NCBI GenBank assembly: GCA_041483675.1
Contig: JBGPGE010000005.1
Location: 16,239-80,238, forward strand
Direction: 5' to 3'
Source of the DNA: 2-12-FULL-60-19 sp041483675
GTDB lineage: Bacteria > Desulfobacterota > Binatia > UBA9968
DNA: 64,000 nt
Part shown: in pieces, positions 24,921 through 34,356 of the stretch
Layout of the letters: each line of letters starts with the position of its first letter
Position numbering within the stretch: the first letter of the stretch is position 1
Translations under genes and position numbers: made by a program
Notes under the pieces: model-generated
Databases searched by the model: none
What the model was told of the DNA's origin: nothing
The model's input: only the letters and a program-made list of their open reading frames with translations

Positions 24921-25832
24921 AGGATGAGACCGAAAACCAGTGCCGGCCCCTCTGACGGGGCACGGAAAGCCGACATCTCGCCGACAGGCAATGAGGGCCC
25001 GCGAAACACGGGCTTTGGTACGGCGATGCAGCGAGCGGCGCACCAGATCCTGGATCATCCCAAAATATTCGACGACCCGCTCGCGCTTCGCATCATCGGC
25101 GTGGAGGCCGAGTCGGCGCTGCGGGCTCGTCTAAAACACTTCCAGAAACCGCCGGTGCGGGACATGCGCGCATATTTTGCAGTGCGCTACCGGTATGTCG
25201 AAGACGAGTTGGCGCGATCCGTCCAGAGGGGCGTCAGGCAATACGTAATTCTTGGCGCAGGTCTCGATACCTTTGCCTATCGAAATTCCCTCCCCGACGC
25301 CTTCCTGCGTGTCTTCGAGGTCGACCATCCCGCCACGCAGCAGCACAAGCGCAATCGCCTGGAGCAGGCGGCTATTGCTATTCCAGACTCCGTAAGCTTT
25401 GTCGCCTTCGACTTCGAGCGACAAGGGATAGCCGATGCGCTCCGACAAGCGGGCTTCCGGTGCGACGAGCCGGCTTTTTTCGCCTGGCTTGGAGTAGCTC
25501 GCTACCTGAGCCGGGACGCGGTAATGTCGGTCTTGACGGCTATTCGCTCGTCGGCAACCCCTGGCAGCGAGGTTATTTTCGACTGTCCCTTCTATCCCTC
25601 TCCGCTGCAACGGCTCCGGCAATGGGCTCACCGCGCGATTGCAAATCGGCGGGCAAAAAAGCCTCGCCTGACTTACTTCGGGCCGTCGTCGCTTCGGGGC
25701 GACCTCAAGCGAATTGGATTTAGCGCGGTGAAAGTTTTGGGACCGGAGGAAATGGAAATGCGCTATTGCAAGGATCGTCCCGACGGCCTTCGAGTCTCGC
25801 GTCAAGGTTTTCTGGTGATGGCGCGGGTTTGA
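24921..25832 (+). CDS. Class I SAM-dependent methyltransferase (Ppm1/LCMT-like, TIGR00027 type)
   Basis: The sequence shows GFGTAMQRAAHQILDHP, then YVILGAGLDTFAYR (SAM-binding loop), VFEVDHPATQQHKR (acidic ribose-binding Asp) and a WLGVARYLSRDAV segment. This is the layout of the leucine-carboxyl-methyltransferase-like family that is expanded in mycobacteria and soil bacteria. Substrates of most members are unknown. The start is uncertain: a TTG at 24897 is open upstream and an ATG at 25026 would cut into the domain. Confidence 0.85.
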   Translation, partial: RMRPKTSAGPSDGARKADISPTGNEGPRNTGFGTAMQRAAHQILDHPKIFDDPLALRIIGVEAESALRARLKHFQKPPVRDMRAYFAVRYRYVEDELARSVQRGVRQYVILGAGLDTFAYRNSLPDAFLRVFEVDHPATQQHKRNRLEQAAIAIPDSVSFVAFDFERQGIADALRQAGFRCDEPAFFAWLGVARYLSRDAVMSVLTAIRSSATPGSEVIFDCPFYPSPLQRLRQWAHRAIANRRAKKPRLTYFGPSSLRGDLKRIGFSAVKVLGPEEMEMRYCKDRPDGLRVSRQGFLVMARV

Positions 25833-25877
25833 GGCGCGATCCGTCAACCAGCACTCTGAAAAAAGCCGAGCGCCGGA

Positions 25878-26573
25878 ATGAAACTTATCTTGCTCCCCGG
25901 CCTGGACGGCACCGGCGTGCTGTTCGAGCCGCTTCTTCAAGTCCTGCCGCAGGCGGTGACTCCGGTGGTTCAATCGTATCCCGGCGATGTTCCGTTGTCC
26001 TACGTTGACTTGCTGCCCATTGCGCGAGCGGCGCTGCCGCTCTTCGAGCCCTTCATTTTGCTGGGCGAATCGTTTTCGGGGCCGCTTGCGTTACGAATCG
26101 CCGCAGACAACCCTCCCGGGCTGAGGGGCGTGATTCTGTGCGCTTCTTTCGTGCGCAACCCCGTCCGGTTCTTTCCACAGGCCTGCCGACCGCTGATCCG
26201 GCCGTTTATCTTCAGCTCCTGGCCACCCTGGTTTCGCTGCCGGGCTTTATTTGTCGGCTATTCGAGCCACGCGATGTTCGAGCTGGTCGAGCGCGCGCAT
26301 CGGATCGTCACCGCTGAAGTCATGGCGGCGCGGGCAAGGGAGATTGTCGCGGTGGATGCGGTGAAGGCGCTTTCCGCCTGCGGCGTGCCGCTTCTATACA
26401 TAGCGGGCGCGCGGGACCGGTTGGTGCCGGAGCACAACCGAAGGCGAATCACGCAGATCAAGCCGAGCGTCAAGGTGGTCGTACTACCGGCGTCTCACAT
26501 GGTGTTGCAAGATGTCCCGGAAGCGGCGGCAAAGGTCATCGCGGAGTTTGCCGCGGCAGTTGGGGCCGTTTAA
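25878..26573 (+). CDS. Alpha/beta hydrolase
   Basis: The 231 residues show a first strand LILLPGLDGTG (oxyanion region), nucleophile elbow GESFSG (Ser near residue 65), a C-terminal strand with Asp (YIAGARDRLVP) and a catalytic His (ASHMVLQDVPEAAA). This is a full serine hydrolase triad. No transmembrane or signal segment is clear. Substrate unknown. Confidence 0.88.
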   Translation: MKLILLPGLDGTGVLFEPLLQVLPQAVTPVVQSYPGDVPLSYVDLLPIARAALPLFEPFILLGESFSGPLALRIAADNPPGLRGVILCASFVRNPVRFFPQACRPLIRPFIFSSWPPWFRCRALFVGYSSHAMFELVERAHRIVTAEVMAARAREIVAVDAVKALSACGVPLLYIAGARDRLVPEHNRRRITQIKPSVKVVVLPASHMVLQDVPEAAAKVIAEFAAAVGAV

Positions 26574-26617
26574 GCATTGAGCGATGGATGGGAACGGAGC
26601 GGTGAACGATTCTCTTC

Positions 26618-26773
26618 GAGGCCGGTCAAAAAGGTCTGAGCTGAGCTAAGTCGAAGGTTCCCAGATACAAGGCGCGCTAAAATCAATAGCCGAGCGCAGG
26701 CGTACTCTTTGCAATACGTCGAACGAGACGTTTCGAAGCGCAACGCAGTAGATGGGCCTTTTTCAACGGCCTC
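26618..26773. repeat. MITE-like element with imperfect terminal inverted repeats
   Basis: A 17-base end GAGGCCGGTCAAAAAGG at 26618-26634 is inverted at 26757-26773 (CCTTTTTCAACGGCCTC, 15 of 17 match). The 156-bp element ends 3 bases before the dnaB stop codon and could serve as its 3' end hairpin. It encodes no protein. Confidence 0.6.
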
Positions 26774-26776
26774 GAC

Positions 26777-28153
26777 CTAGCCCTCTTCGGCCTCTTCGTA
26801 AGAGATCTCCTCGCGCTCGGCCAAATCTTCGAAGCGGGTGAATTCGTTGAGGAAGGCAAGCTGCACGGTGCCGATCGGCCCGTTGCGCTGCTTGGCGATG
26901 ATGATCTCCGCCGTTCCCTTGTCCGGCGATTTTGGGTTGTAGACCTCGTCGCGGTAGATAAACGCAATGACGTCGGCGTCCTGCTCGATGGCGCCCGACT
27001 CCCTCAGATCGGCCATCATGGGCCGCTTGTCTCCCCGATCCTCCACGCGGCGGTTGAGCTGTGAGATTCCGATGACCGGCACGCGCAGCTCTTTGGCCAG
27101 GGCCTTGAGCGACCGGGAGATTTCGGAGATCTCCTGCTCCCGGTTGGACGCGTTTCCCATGCCGCGCATGAGCTGCAAGTAGTCGACGACCACCAGCCCG
27201 ACCTTCTTCTCTCTGTCCCGGATCAGCCGGCGCGCCTTGGCCCGAAGCTCCAACACGGAAATCGCGGGCGTGTCGTCTATATAGATGAGCGCCTCGTGCA
27301 ATCTCCCCGCCGCGTTCGCGAGCTTGGGAAAGTCGCGCTCTCCAAGATAGCCGGCCCGGACTTTGGAGTTGTCCACCCGCGCCTCGGAGCAGAGCATCCT
27401 CAATACCAACTGCTCTCTCGCCATTTCCAGCGAGAAGACGGCGACGCCGACCCCGGCGTTCAAGGCAGCATGCGTCGCGATGTTCAGGGCCAACGCGGTC
27501 TTGCCCATGCTCGGCCTTCCCGCCACGATGATCAGTTCCGACGGCTGGAGCCCCGCCGTCAACTTGTCTAGATCCTTGAAGCCGGTCGGCACCCCCGTAA
27601 CCAGCTCTTTGCGCTCGTAGAGCTTTTCGACCGCCTTCAGCGTGTCCTTGATCATGTCGCCGACGGCGACAAACGAAGCCTGAATCTTCTTTTCCGCGAT
27701 GTCGAAAATGACCTTCTCGGCGGCGTCGAGAAACTCATCGACGTTGCTCTGTTCCTCGTAGCCCCGCGTGGCGATCTGCGTGGCGGCTGTGATCAGGTGG
27801 CGCAGGATCGCCTTTTCGCGCACGATACGAGCGTAGTAGGCGATGTTGGCGGCCGTCGGCACCGCATCGTTCAACGAGGCGAGATAGGCCGCTCCACCCG
27901 CCGCCTCGAGATCGCCGCGCGCTTTGAGCAGCTCGCTCAGCGTGATGATATCGACCGGCTCGTTGCGGTCGCAAAGCTCCACCATCGCGCGGAAGATCTT
28001 GCGGTGGGACTCGCGGTAGAAGTCGTCCGGGGTGATGGTCTCCAAGACCCGGTTGATCGCCTCGTTCTCAAGCAGGATGCCGCCCAGGACCGAGGCCTCG
28101 GCTTCGAGATTCTGCGGCGGAACTTTACGGAGGTTCTCTTCCAGGGAAGCCAT
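26777..28153 (-). CDS. dnaB: Replicative DNA helicase
   Basis: DnaB unwinds DNA at the replication fork as a ring hexamer. The 458 residues have the N-terminal DnaB domain (PPQNLEAEASVLGGILLENEA) and a RecA-like domain with Walker A GRPSMGKT (about 210-217), VFSLEMAREQLVLRML, the DYLQLMRG Walker B and the SRSLKALAKEL arginine-finger region. No intein or insertion is seen. It is not next to rplI, its neighbour in many bacteria. Confidence 0.97.
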   Translation of the reverse strand: MASLEENLRKVPPQNLEAEASVLGGILLENEAINRVLETITPDDFYRESHRKIFRAMVELCDRNEPVDIITLSELLKARGDLEAAGGAAYLASLNDAVPTAANIAYYARIVREKAILRHLITAATQIATRGYEEQSNVDEFLDAAEKVIFDIAEKKIQASFVAVGDMIKDTLKAVEKLYERKELVTGVPTGFKDLDKLTAGLQPSELIIVAGRPSMGKTALALNIATHAALNAGVGVAVFSLEMAREQLVLRMLCSEARVDNSKVRAGYLGERDFPKLANAAGRLHEALIYIDDTPAISVLELRAKARRLIRDREKKVGLVVVDYLQLMRGMGNASNREQEISEISRSLKALAKELRVPVIGISQLNRRVEDRGDKRPMMADLRESGAIEQDADVIAFIYRDEVYNPKSPDKGTAEIIIAKQRNGPIGTVQLAFLNEFTRFEDLAEREEISYEEAEEG

Positions 28154-28164
28154 GGTTCAGTTTT

Positions 28165-28190
28165 GAGTGCTGAGTTCTGAGCGCTGAGTT
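28165..28190. repeat. Heptamer short tandem repeat upstream of dnaB
   Basis: Three full 7-base units GAGTGCT, GAGTTCT, GAGCGCT and a partial fourth lie 12 bases upstream of the dnaB start. They are the same kind of array as found at other gene ends in the window. The rest of the gap to 28339 is AT-rich and holds no gene. Confidence 0.55.
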
Positions 28191-28339
28191 AAAAACCCGA
28201 TCCGAACCATGGCCAAGTAGTTGAGACAGGAGAGATGGTTCACGTTACTGCAAAAAAAATAAAAAGCAAGAAAATTTTTCTGTTGGTGAAAACTATTTTG
28301 CGCTAAGACGCGAGCGCGGAGGCAAGCAGGCGAACGACG

Positions 28340-29050
28340 CTAAAAAACGCTGCCGGCTGCTGCAATAGCTTCGCACAACGAGCGCAGGTCCGTAAGATCG
28401 TTCAAAATGACGCCCGCGCCCGCCTTCGTCAGCGCGGCCTTGTTATACGGACCGGTCGTCACGCCGATAAAGGCGCAGCCGGTTGCCAGAGCGGCTTGAA
28501 CATCGCGAGGGGTGTCACCGACGAGCACGACGCTGCTGGGATCGCGGCCGAAGACTTCGGCGAATCGCCCGCGCGCCGCGGGCGGAAGGGACTCGCGCAA
28601 CTCGCCGTCTTCGGAAAAGGCGCCGCAGACAAACTGGTCGAAGTCGATGCCCGCCGACTCAAGCTTGATCCGGGCCGTCGCCTGCGTCGAGCCGGTGAGC
28701 AGGCCGACCGCGCATTCCATCCTCACGCGAACCGCTTGAACGGCCTGGTTCGCGCCGGGAATTTCGCGCGCCGGCTGGAGTTTCAATTCCTCGGCGAGAT
28801 TGCAGGCGTACCGCTCGAACGCAAACGCGCGGCGGCGGTCGAAATCGTCGGCCTTGAGATCGAGCCGCCGAACCACCTCCATCAAAATAGCCGTGTCCGT
28901 AAGGCCGGAGACCTCTTCCGCTGCAAAGATAGGACAAGGAACGCCGAACGCTTCCTTGAATGCCGCGGAAAAACATTTCCCCGCCGCCTTGCCGCAGTCC
29001 ACCAGCGTGCCGTCGATGTCGAAGAGAACGAGGGTCTCGGGAGGAGCCAT
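28340..29050 (-). CDS. HAD family hydrolase, phosphoglycolate phosphatase-like
   Basis: HAD motif I is FDIDGTLVDCG (residues ~9-19, nucleophile Asp), motif II is in LLTGSTQATARIKLE, and motif IV is VVLVGDTPRDVQAA. A cap domain of the four-helix C1 type lies between motifs I and II. Length 236 suits the Gph subgroup. The true substrate is not evident. It sits between dnaB and pckG on the same strand. Confidence 0.88.
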   Translation of the reverse strand: MAPPETLVLFDIDGTLVDCGKAAGKCFSAAFKEAFGVPCPIFAAEEVSGLTDTAILMEVVRRLDLKADDFDRRRAFAFERYACNLAEELKLQPAREIPGANQAVQAVRVRMECAVGLLTGSTQATARIKLESAGIDFDQFVCGAFSEDGELRESLPPAARGRFAEVFGRDPSSVVLVGDTPRDVQAALATGCAFIGVTTGPYNKAALTKAGAGVILNDLTDLRSLCEAIAAAGSVF

Positions 29051-29055
29051 GAAAG

Positions 29056-29114
29056 AATTTTCGATTTTAGATTTTGGATTTTAGGTTCAATCGGCAATCG
29101 AAAATCTAAAATTG
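29056..29114. repeat. AT-rich palindromic tandem repeat
   Basis: Left arm units of GATTTTAGATTTTGGATTTT type (29063-29082) are inverted in CGAAAATCTAAAATTG (29099-29114). The element fills the whole gap between the HAD gene and pckG. Confidence 0.55.
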
Positions 29115-30926
29115 TTAAGACCTCGACGCCTCGAACCGATCCAACCGCGTCACCAGCTCGCCAAGTTGTTTCTCCAAGCGTTTAGGGAGCCGCTTGCCGA
29201 ACTGGGCGAAGTGACGCTCGATATCGGGGATTTCCCCCTTCCAGGTGTCGCGGTCGAACTTCAGCAGTTCCTTTAGGTTTCGCGGCGGAAGCTCAAGACC
29301 TTTCAGGTCGAGGTCGTTCTCGCCGGGCAGATAACCGATCGGCGTCTGCCGCGCGCCGGCCTTGCCTTCGAGCCGGTCGCACATCCATTTAAGCACGCGG
29401 CTGTTGTCGCCGAAACCGGGCCAGAGCCAGTTGCCGTCAGGGCCTTTGCGGAACCAGTTCACGTAGAAGATGCGCGGCGCCTTGTCGCCCAGCCGGTCTC
29501 CCATGTCGAGCCAGTGCTGGAAATAGTCCGCCATGTTGTAGCCGCAGAAAGGCGTCATGGCGAACGGGTCGCGCCGGAGCACGCCCACCTCGCCGATGAT
29601 CGCGGCGGTCGTCTCCGATGCGGCGGTCGCGCCGAGAAAAACGCCGTGATCCCAGTCGAGCGACTCGGTCACCAGCGGGACCACGCCGGAGCGGCGGCCG
29701 CCGAAGATGAAGATGTCGATCGGAACCCCTTCCGGCTTCTCCCAGTCGCCGCAGATCGCCGGGCATTGAGCCGCCGCCACCGTGAATCGCGCATTGGGAT
29801 GCGCGGCCGGCTGTTTGCTCGCGGGACTCCAGTCCCGCCCACGCCAGTCGATCGCGTGGGCCGGAGGCGCGCCGTCTATCCCCTCCCACCAAACGTCGCC
29901 GTCGTCCGTCAGCGCGCAGTTGGTAAAAATAACATTTTCCTTAAGCGCGGCCATCGCCATCGGGTTGGAGCGCGTCGAGGTCCCCGGCGCGACGCCGAAA
30001 AAGCCACTCTCGGGATTGATGGCGCGAAGGCGCCCGTCCGGGCCGATCTTCATCCATGAGATGTCCTCACCGATGGTTTCGCACTTCCAGCCCGGAACGG
30101 TCGGCACCAGCATCGCCAGGTTGGTCTTACCGCAGGCGGACGGAAACGCGGCGGCGATGTGATACTGCTTCCCCGCCGGATTGGTGAGGCGCATGATGAG
30201 CATGTGCTCCGCCATCCACCCCTCCCGCTTCGCCATGGCCGACGCGATCCGCAGCGCGAGACATTTCTTGCCGAGCAGCGCATTGCCGCCGTAGCCGGAG
30301 CCGAAGGACCAGATGAGATTCTCCGCCGGAAAATGGCTGACGTATTTCTTATCCATCGGCGCGCAGGGCCACGCGACATCTTTTTGTCCGCTCGCGAGCG
30401 GGGCGCCCACGGAGTGGAGGCAGGGGATAAACTCGCCTTCGGCGCCGAGCGCATCGATCACCTTCGTGCCCACGCGCGTCATGACGTGCATACTGCAAAC
30501 GACGTACGGGCTGTCGGTGATCTCCACGCCGATCTTGGCGATCGGCGAGCCGATCGGCCCCATCGAAAACGGGATCACGTACATCGTGCGGCCCTTCATG
30601 CAGCCGTCGTAGAGAGCCGTCATCGTCCGCTTGAGCTCGTCCGGCGCGACCCAGTTGTTGGTGGGACCGGCCTCGTCTTTGGACGCGGTCGCGATGTAAG
30701 TTCGCTCTTCGGTCCGCGCCACGTCGCTCGGATTGGAGAAAAAGAGATAACTATTCGGCCGTTTCTTGAGCGCTACGCCGGCGCCGGTAGCGACCATTTG
30801 CGCGATCAGTCGATCGTATTCCTGCCTGCCGCCGTCGCACCAGTGAACCCGATCGGGCTTGCACATCTCGGCGGTTTCGCGAACCCATTCTTTGAGCTTT
30901 AAGTGTTTTACCTCGTAGGACGACAT
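29115..30926 (-). CDS. pckG: Phosphoenolpyruvate carboxykinase (GTP)
   Basis: This enzyme converts oxaloacetate and GTP to PEP, GDP and CO2 in gluconeogenesis or anaplerosis. The 603 residues contain the P-loop FPSACGKTNLAML (about 275-287) typical of the GTP class, the N-terminal WCDGG and the MGPIGSP/IGVEITDSPYVV region, and NWFRKGPDGNWLWPGFGDNSR near the C-terminus. The ATG at 30926 follows a GGAGG SD; the TTG just upstream is not needed. Confidence 0.97.
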   Translation of the reverse strand: MSSYEVKHLKLKEWVRETAEMCKPDRVHWCDGGRQEYDRLIAQMVATGAGVALKKRPNSYLFFSNPSDVARTEERTYIATASKDEAGPTNNWVAPDELKRTMTALYDGCMKGRTMYVIPFSMGPIGSPIAKIGVEITDSPYVVCSMHVMTRVGTKVIDALGAEGEFIPCLHSVGAPLASGQKDVAWPCAPMDKKYVSHFPAENLIWSFGSGYGGNALLGKKCLALRIASAMAKREGWMAEHMLIMRLTNPAGKQYHIAAAFPSACGKTNLAMLVPTVPGWKCETIGEDISWMKIGPDGRLRAINPESGFFGVAPGTSTRSNPMAMAALKENVIFTNCALTDDGDVWWEGIDGAPPAHAIDWRGRDWSPASKQPAAHPNARFTVAAAQCPAICGDWEKPEGVPIDIFIFGGRRSGVVPLVTESLDWDHGVFLGATAASETTAAIIGEVGVLRRDPFAMTPFCGYNMADYFQHWLDMGDRLGDKAPRIFYVNWFRKGPDGNWLWPGFGDNSRVLKWMCDRLEGKAGARQTPIGYLPGENDLDLKGLELPPRNLKELLKFDRDTWKGEIPDIERHFAQFGKRLPKRLEKQLGELVTRLDRFEASRS

Positions 30927-30989
30927 CAACCTTTTCCTCCAGTAGCCAAAGCGGAAGTAATTTCTTACTATTCAAAATCGCGCGATAAA

Positions 30990-32966
30990 TCAATCTTGCA
31001 GTCGAGGAGAAAGGATCTGCGCGGCCTCGCCGAGCGCCTGGTGGCTCCCCAGCAGGACAAGGATATCGTTGGCTGCCAGGCGAAAATCGGCAGGCGGCGT
31101 AGGAATCGACTTGCCGTCGCGCACCACGGCGATCACCGTCACGCCGCTGCGCGCGTGAAGCTCGGTCTCCTGCAGCGTCCTGCCGGCGGCGGGCGAGCTT
31201 TCGAGCACCAGCACCGTGTCCGTCGTCGTTCCGACAAGATAGCGACTGAGTTCATCCAACTGCCTGCCCTGAAGACGCAGCCCGCGCAGCGCGCCATAGT
31301 GTTCTTTGCGGATAAGATCGACCTGCAACGCGATCAGATTGCGCGGCAGGTGATACTCCTGGAGCACGCGGGCGAAGATCTCGACGGACGTCTCGAACTC
31401 TTCGGGGATCACCTGGTTCGCGCCTAGGCGGTAGAGACGGTCGATCTCCGCCACGTAGCGCGTCCGAACGATGATATAAAGATCGCTGCGCATCGAGCGC
31501 GCCTGCGAGGCGACGCGAGCGGTCGCGATCGGATCGGAGATCGCCACGACCAGCACCCGCGCCTGCCCGATCCCGGCCTTCGCCAGCACCTCCGGCCGCG
31601 TGCCGTCACCGAAGGCGATCGGCTCGCCCGCCGCCTTCGCACCACGCACCAGGGCCGCGTCCATGTCGAGAATGGTGTAGAGAACACCGACTTCTTTCAG
31701 CACCCGCGCCAGATTCTGGCCGTTTAACCCGTAGCCCACGATGAGCACATGGCCGCTCTCGGCCCGTGGTTCAGAATCCGCCTTGACCCGCGACAAACCG
31801 ACCACCCTTTCCAGACCGAATCCCAATGCATGAGCGCCGTGGATCAGAAAGGGCGTCGCAAACATGCTCAGAATCGACGCGGCGAGAAAGAGTTGTTGAT
31901 CCGTGGAGCTGATCAGGCCGTAGTCGCGTCCGGCCAGTGCGAGAAGAAAAGAGAATTCCCCAACCTGCGCCAGGCTCAACCCCAGAACGACGGCAAGCCG
32001 CATCGACTGATAGAGCCGCGCAATGATCAGTAGGACCAGCACTCCCTTAAGTCCGGTCATCAGCACGAACAACCCCAAAGCCGCGAGACCATCCGTCATT
32101 AGGTTGTCGAAACGCAGCAGCATCCCGATCGAGATAAAGAAAATGCCGCCGAAAGAGTCCTTGAGCGGGAGCACCTCGGCCATCACCTGATGGCTCAGCT
32201 CGGAATCGGAGATCACCAGCCCCGCGATAAACGCGCCGAGCGCCAGCGAAAGGCCCGCTTCGGAAGTGAGCCAGGCGGTGCCCAGACAGATGAAGATAAC
32301 AAATAGGACAAACAGCTCGCGGTTGCGCAACAACGCAACCTGACGCAGCAACCAGGGGAAAACCTTTCGCGCGCCGAACGCGATAGAAGCTAAGGCCAGC
32401 AACGCCTTGGCCATCGCCCAGGCAACCAGCGGCGCCGACGCCGTGCCGGCCCGGCCGAGCAGCGGGACCAACAGCATCATCGGCACGATGCAAAGATCCT
32501 GGAGGAGCAAGACGCCGGTCGCCACCCTTCCCGACAGCGCATCGCTCTCTCCCCTATCCTTATATATCCTGAGCACGATCGCCGTGCTGCTGAGCGACAC
32601 GAGAAAGCCGTAGAAGATTCCGGTTTCGGTCGGATAGCCGAAGACGATCGACAGCGCCCAGACCACGCCGGTCGTCAGCAATATCTGAAGCGCGCCCGCC
32701 AGGATCGGCACACGCGAAGCGGAAACAAAACGGCCCAATGAAAATTCCAGGCCGATGGTGAAAAGCAGGAGCGCGACCCCGATTTCCGCCAGGGTCTCGA
32801 CCTCAGCCGCGTCCCGGATCACTTTGAGCCCGTGCGGCCCCATGACGACCCCGGCCAGGAGAAAACCGATGATCGCCGGCAGCCTGAGCTTCTGGGAGAC
32901 GAAGACGATGACGAGAATCGCCGCCAGGACGATGAGAAGTTCTCTTAGAACGCTGAGATCGGGCAT
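30990..32966 (-). CDS. CPA2-family potassium/proton antiporter (KefB/YbaL-like)
   Basis: Residues 1 to ~390 form about 12-13 membrane segments with the CPA2 pattern (FVSQKLRLPAIIGFLLAGVVMGP). Residues ~410-525 are a Rossmann TrkA-N/RCK domain (VLIVGYGLNGQNLARVLKE), and a TrkA-C domain follows (about 570-655, VTVIAVVRDGKSIPTPP). The protein probably exchanges K+ or Na+ for H+ under nucleotide control. No KefG/KefF-like ancillary gene is adjacent. Confidence 0.93.
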   Translation of the reverse strand: MPDLSVLRELLIVLAAILVIVFVSQKLRLPAIIGFLLAGVVMGPHGLKVIRDAAEVETLAEIGVALLLFTIGLEFSLGRFVSASRVPILAGALQILLTTGVVWALSIVFGYPTETGIFYGFLVSLSSTAIVLRIYKDRGESDALSGRVATGVLLLQDLCIVPMMLLVPLLGRAGTASAPLVAWAMAKALLALASIAFGARKVFPWLLRQVALLRNRELFVLFVIFICLGTAWLTSEAGLSLALGAFIAGLVISDSELSHQVMAEVLPLKDSFGGIFFISIGMLLRFDNLMTDGLAALGLFVLMTGLKGVLVLLIIARLYQSMRLAVVLGLSLAQVGEFSFLLALAGRDYGLISSTDQQLFLAASILSMFATPFLIHGAHALGFGLERVVGLSRVKADSEPRAESGHVLIVGYGLNGQNLARVLKEVGVLYTILDMDAALVRGAKAAGEPIAFGDGTRPEVLAKAGIGQARVLVVAISDPIATARVASQARSMRSDLYIIVRTRYVAEIDRLYRLGANQVIPEEFETSVEIFARVLQEYHLPRNLIALQVDLIRKEHYGALRGLRLQGRQLDELSRYLVGTTTDTVLVLESSPAAGRTLQETELHARSGVTVIAVVRDGKSIPTPPADFRLAANDILVLLGSHQALGEAAQILSPRLQD

Positions 32967-32974
32967 ATTTTTGT

Positions 32975-33068
32975 AGCTTTCAGCGGTCAGCCGTCAGCGA
33001 TCAGCTTTTAAGACGGATGGCCGAGCCGCTCCCTATTTGCAGAAGCTGACGGCTGAAAGCTGACAGCT
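32975..33068. repeat. Palindromic heptamer tandem-repeat element
   Basis: The left arm has four TCAGCNN heptamers (TCAGCGG, TCAGCCG, TCAGCGA, TCAGCTT). The right arm at 33043-33068 carries the complement (AGCTGAC, GGCTGAA, AGCTGAC, AGCT). The arms are separated by ~31 bases. It lies between queF and the antiporter gene. Confidence 0.7.
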
Positions 33069-33073
33069 AAGGG

Positions 33074-33430
33074 CTATTTGGCCTTGTGCTCCGCCGTCAC
33101 GGTCGTGTGGATGCCGCCGCGCACGTTGAAATCGCCAACGACGGTCATCGATCGCGGTTGGCAGGCGCCGACCAGATCGTCGAGGATACGGTTGATCACG
33201 GCCTCGTGAAACGCGCCTTCGTCGCGGAACGACCAGAGATAGAGCTTGAGGGATTTAAGCTCGACGCAGAGCCGGTCCGGCACGTAGCGGATGCGGATCG
33301 TGGCGAAGTCGGGTTGGCCGGTGCGCGGGCAGACGCAGGTGAACTCCGGGCACTCCATGCCGATCTCATAGTCGCGCTCCGGCCGGGGATTGGGAAAGGT
33401 CTCAAGATTTTTGCTCGGCGTCGTAGGCAT
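33074..33430 (-). CDS. queF: NADPH-dependent 7-cyano-7-deazaguanine reductase
   Basis: QueF reduces preQ0 to preQ1 in queuosine synthesis. The 118 residues have the short (type I, T-fold) form with the catalytic Cys in EFTCVCPRTGQPDFA, the VELKSLKLYLWSFRDEGAFHE signature that binds NADPH and the C-terminal FNVRGGIHTTV. I use the ATG at 33430 because the longer frame adds non-conserved sequence. No SD is visible; no other que gene is adjacent. Confidence 0.95.
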   Translation of the reverse strand: MPTTPSKNLETFPNPRPERDYEIGMECPEFTCVCPRTGQPDFATIRIRYVPDRLCVELKSLKLYLWSFRDEGAFHEAVINRILDDLVGACQPRSMTVVGDFNVRGGIHTTVTAEHKAK

Positions 33431-33539
33431 GGAGCGATTGTAGCCTACCCTCCCCTGCTTTTTCAATTCCGAGTTTCTTGACAAGGCCGTGGCCCGATGA
33501 TAACTCAACTTCTTATTCTAAGCTTACGGAGGACGATCA

Positions 33540-34334
33540 GTGAACAAACCGAAAGAGCCGAAAGCGGGAGAAAAGATGAGCCCGGCCGAGGCGAAAGCCT
33601 ACGTGGACTATCTTTATGAGACGATGTACGAACACTGGAAGGAAAAAATCAACGCCGGTCCGTTCATGACGCAGCTCAGAGCGGGGAAACTGCCCATGCC
33701 CGTGATCCGCCAGTTCTTCAAAAACTGGGGGCGCTTTTCGCTCGAAGTCAACGGCCTCAACGCCGTCTCGTATTACATTCACCTGCCGTTTTTCGTCCGC
33801 AACTTCGATCTGCTCGGCCCCCTTTGCGCCAAGATCGCCGACGAGTTGATCTCGCCCAAGCCTCCGGGGCACGTGCTGGTGCTGCTCAAGACCGCCGAGG
33901 CGCTGAAGTTGAGCCGCCAGGAAGTTTTGGAAGCGCCTTTCCTGCCGGAAGCGCGCGCGATCAACGACTTCACGCACAAGATCTTCATGGACGGCTCCAT
34001 CGCCGAGCTTTGGGGACTCCACGTCTTCGAAGAGTCTCTCTCCCACTGGTCCGGGCAGTGGTTCAAGGCGCTCACCGCCCACTACGGCCTCAGCAAATCG
34101 CAAGCCGTCTATTTCTCGACCCATGAAGAGGCCGACCTCGAACCGCACGCGCTGGGAAACACCGGCGTGGAGGCGATGGGCCACGGCGCCTTCAACCGGG
34201 CGATTCTGGAGCGCGTGCTGCAAGACGGCAACGTAGAATTCCGCGCCGGCTATTCCATGGAATACTGCGCCCTCGCCATGATCGACCTGCACGCCCAGAT
34301 GAAGCGCGCGGCAATGGAAAATCCCTATCCTTAG
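33540..34334 (+). CDS. Heme-oxygenase-like diiron protein (PqqC/CADD/TenA-like)
   Basis: The 264 residues are all alpha-helical, with WKEKINAGPFMTQLRAGKLP near the N-terminus as in TenA/PqqC proteins. Candidate metal ligands are Glu in AKIADELI, His in PPGHVLV, Glu in HVFEESLSHW and the cluster THEEADLEPH (His-x3-Asp-x3-His). This is the HDO pattern of enzymes that break C-C or C-N bonds or make p-aminobenzoate. The annotation commonly given is iron-containing redox enzyme. Its product is unknown. Confidence 0.82.
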   Translation: MNKPKEPKAGEKMSPAEAKAYVDYLYETMYEHWKEKINAGPFMTQLRAGKLPMPVIRQFFKNWGRFSLEVNGLNAVSYYIHLPFFVRNFDLLGPLCAKIADELISPKPPGHVLVLLKTAEALKLSRQEVLEAPFLPEARAINDFTHKIFMDGSIAELWGLHVFEESLSHWSGQWFKALTAHYGLSKSQAVYFSTHEEADLEPHALGNTGVEAMGHGAFNRAILERVLQDGNVEFRAGYSMEYCALAMIDLHAQMKRAAMENPYP

Positions 34335-34356
34335 AGAAAGTAGGCAACAGCCGTCG

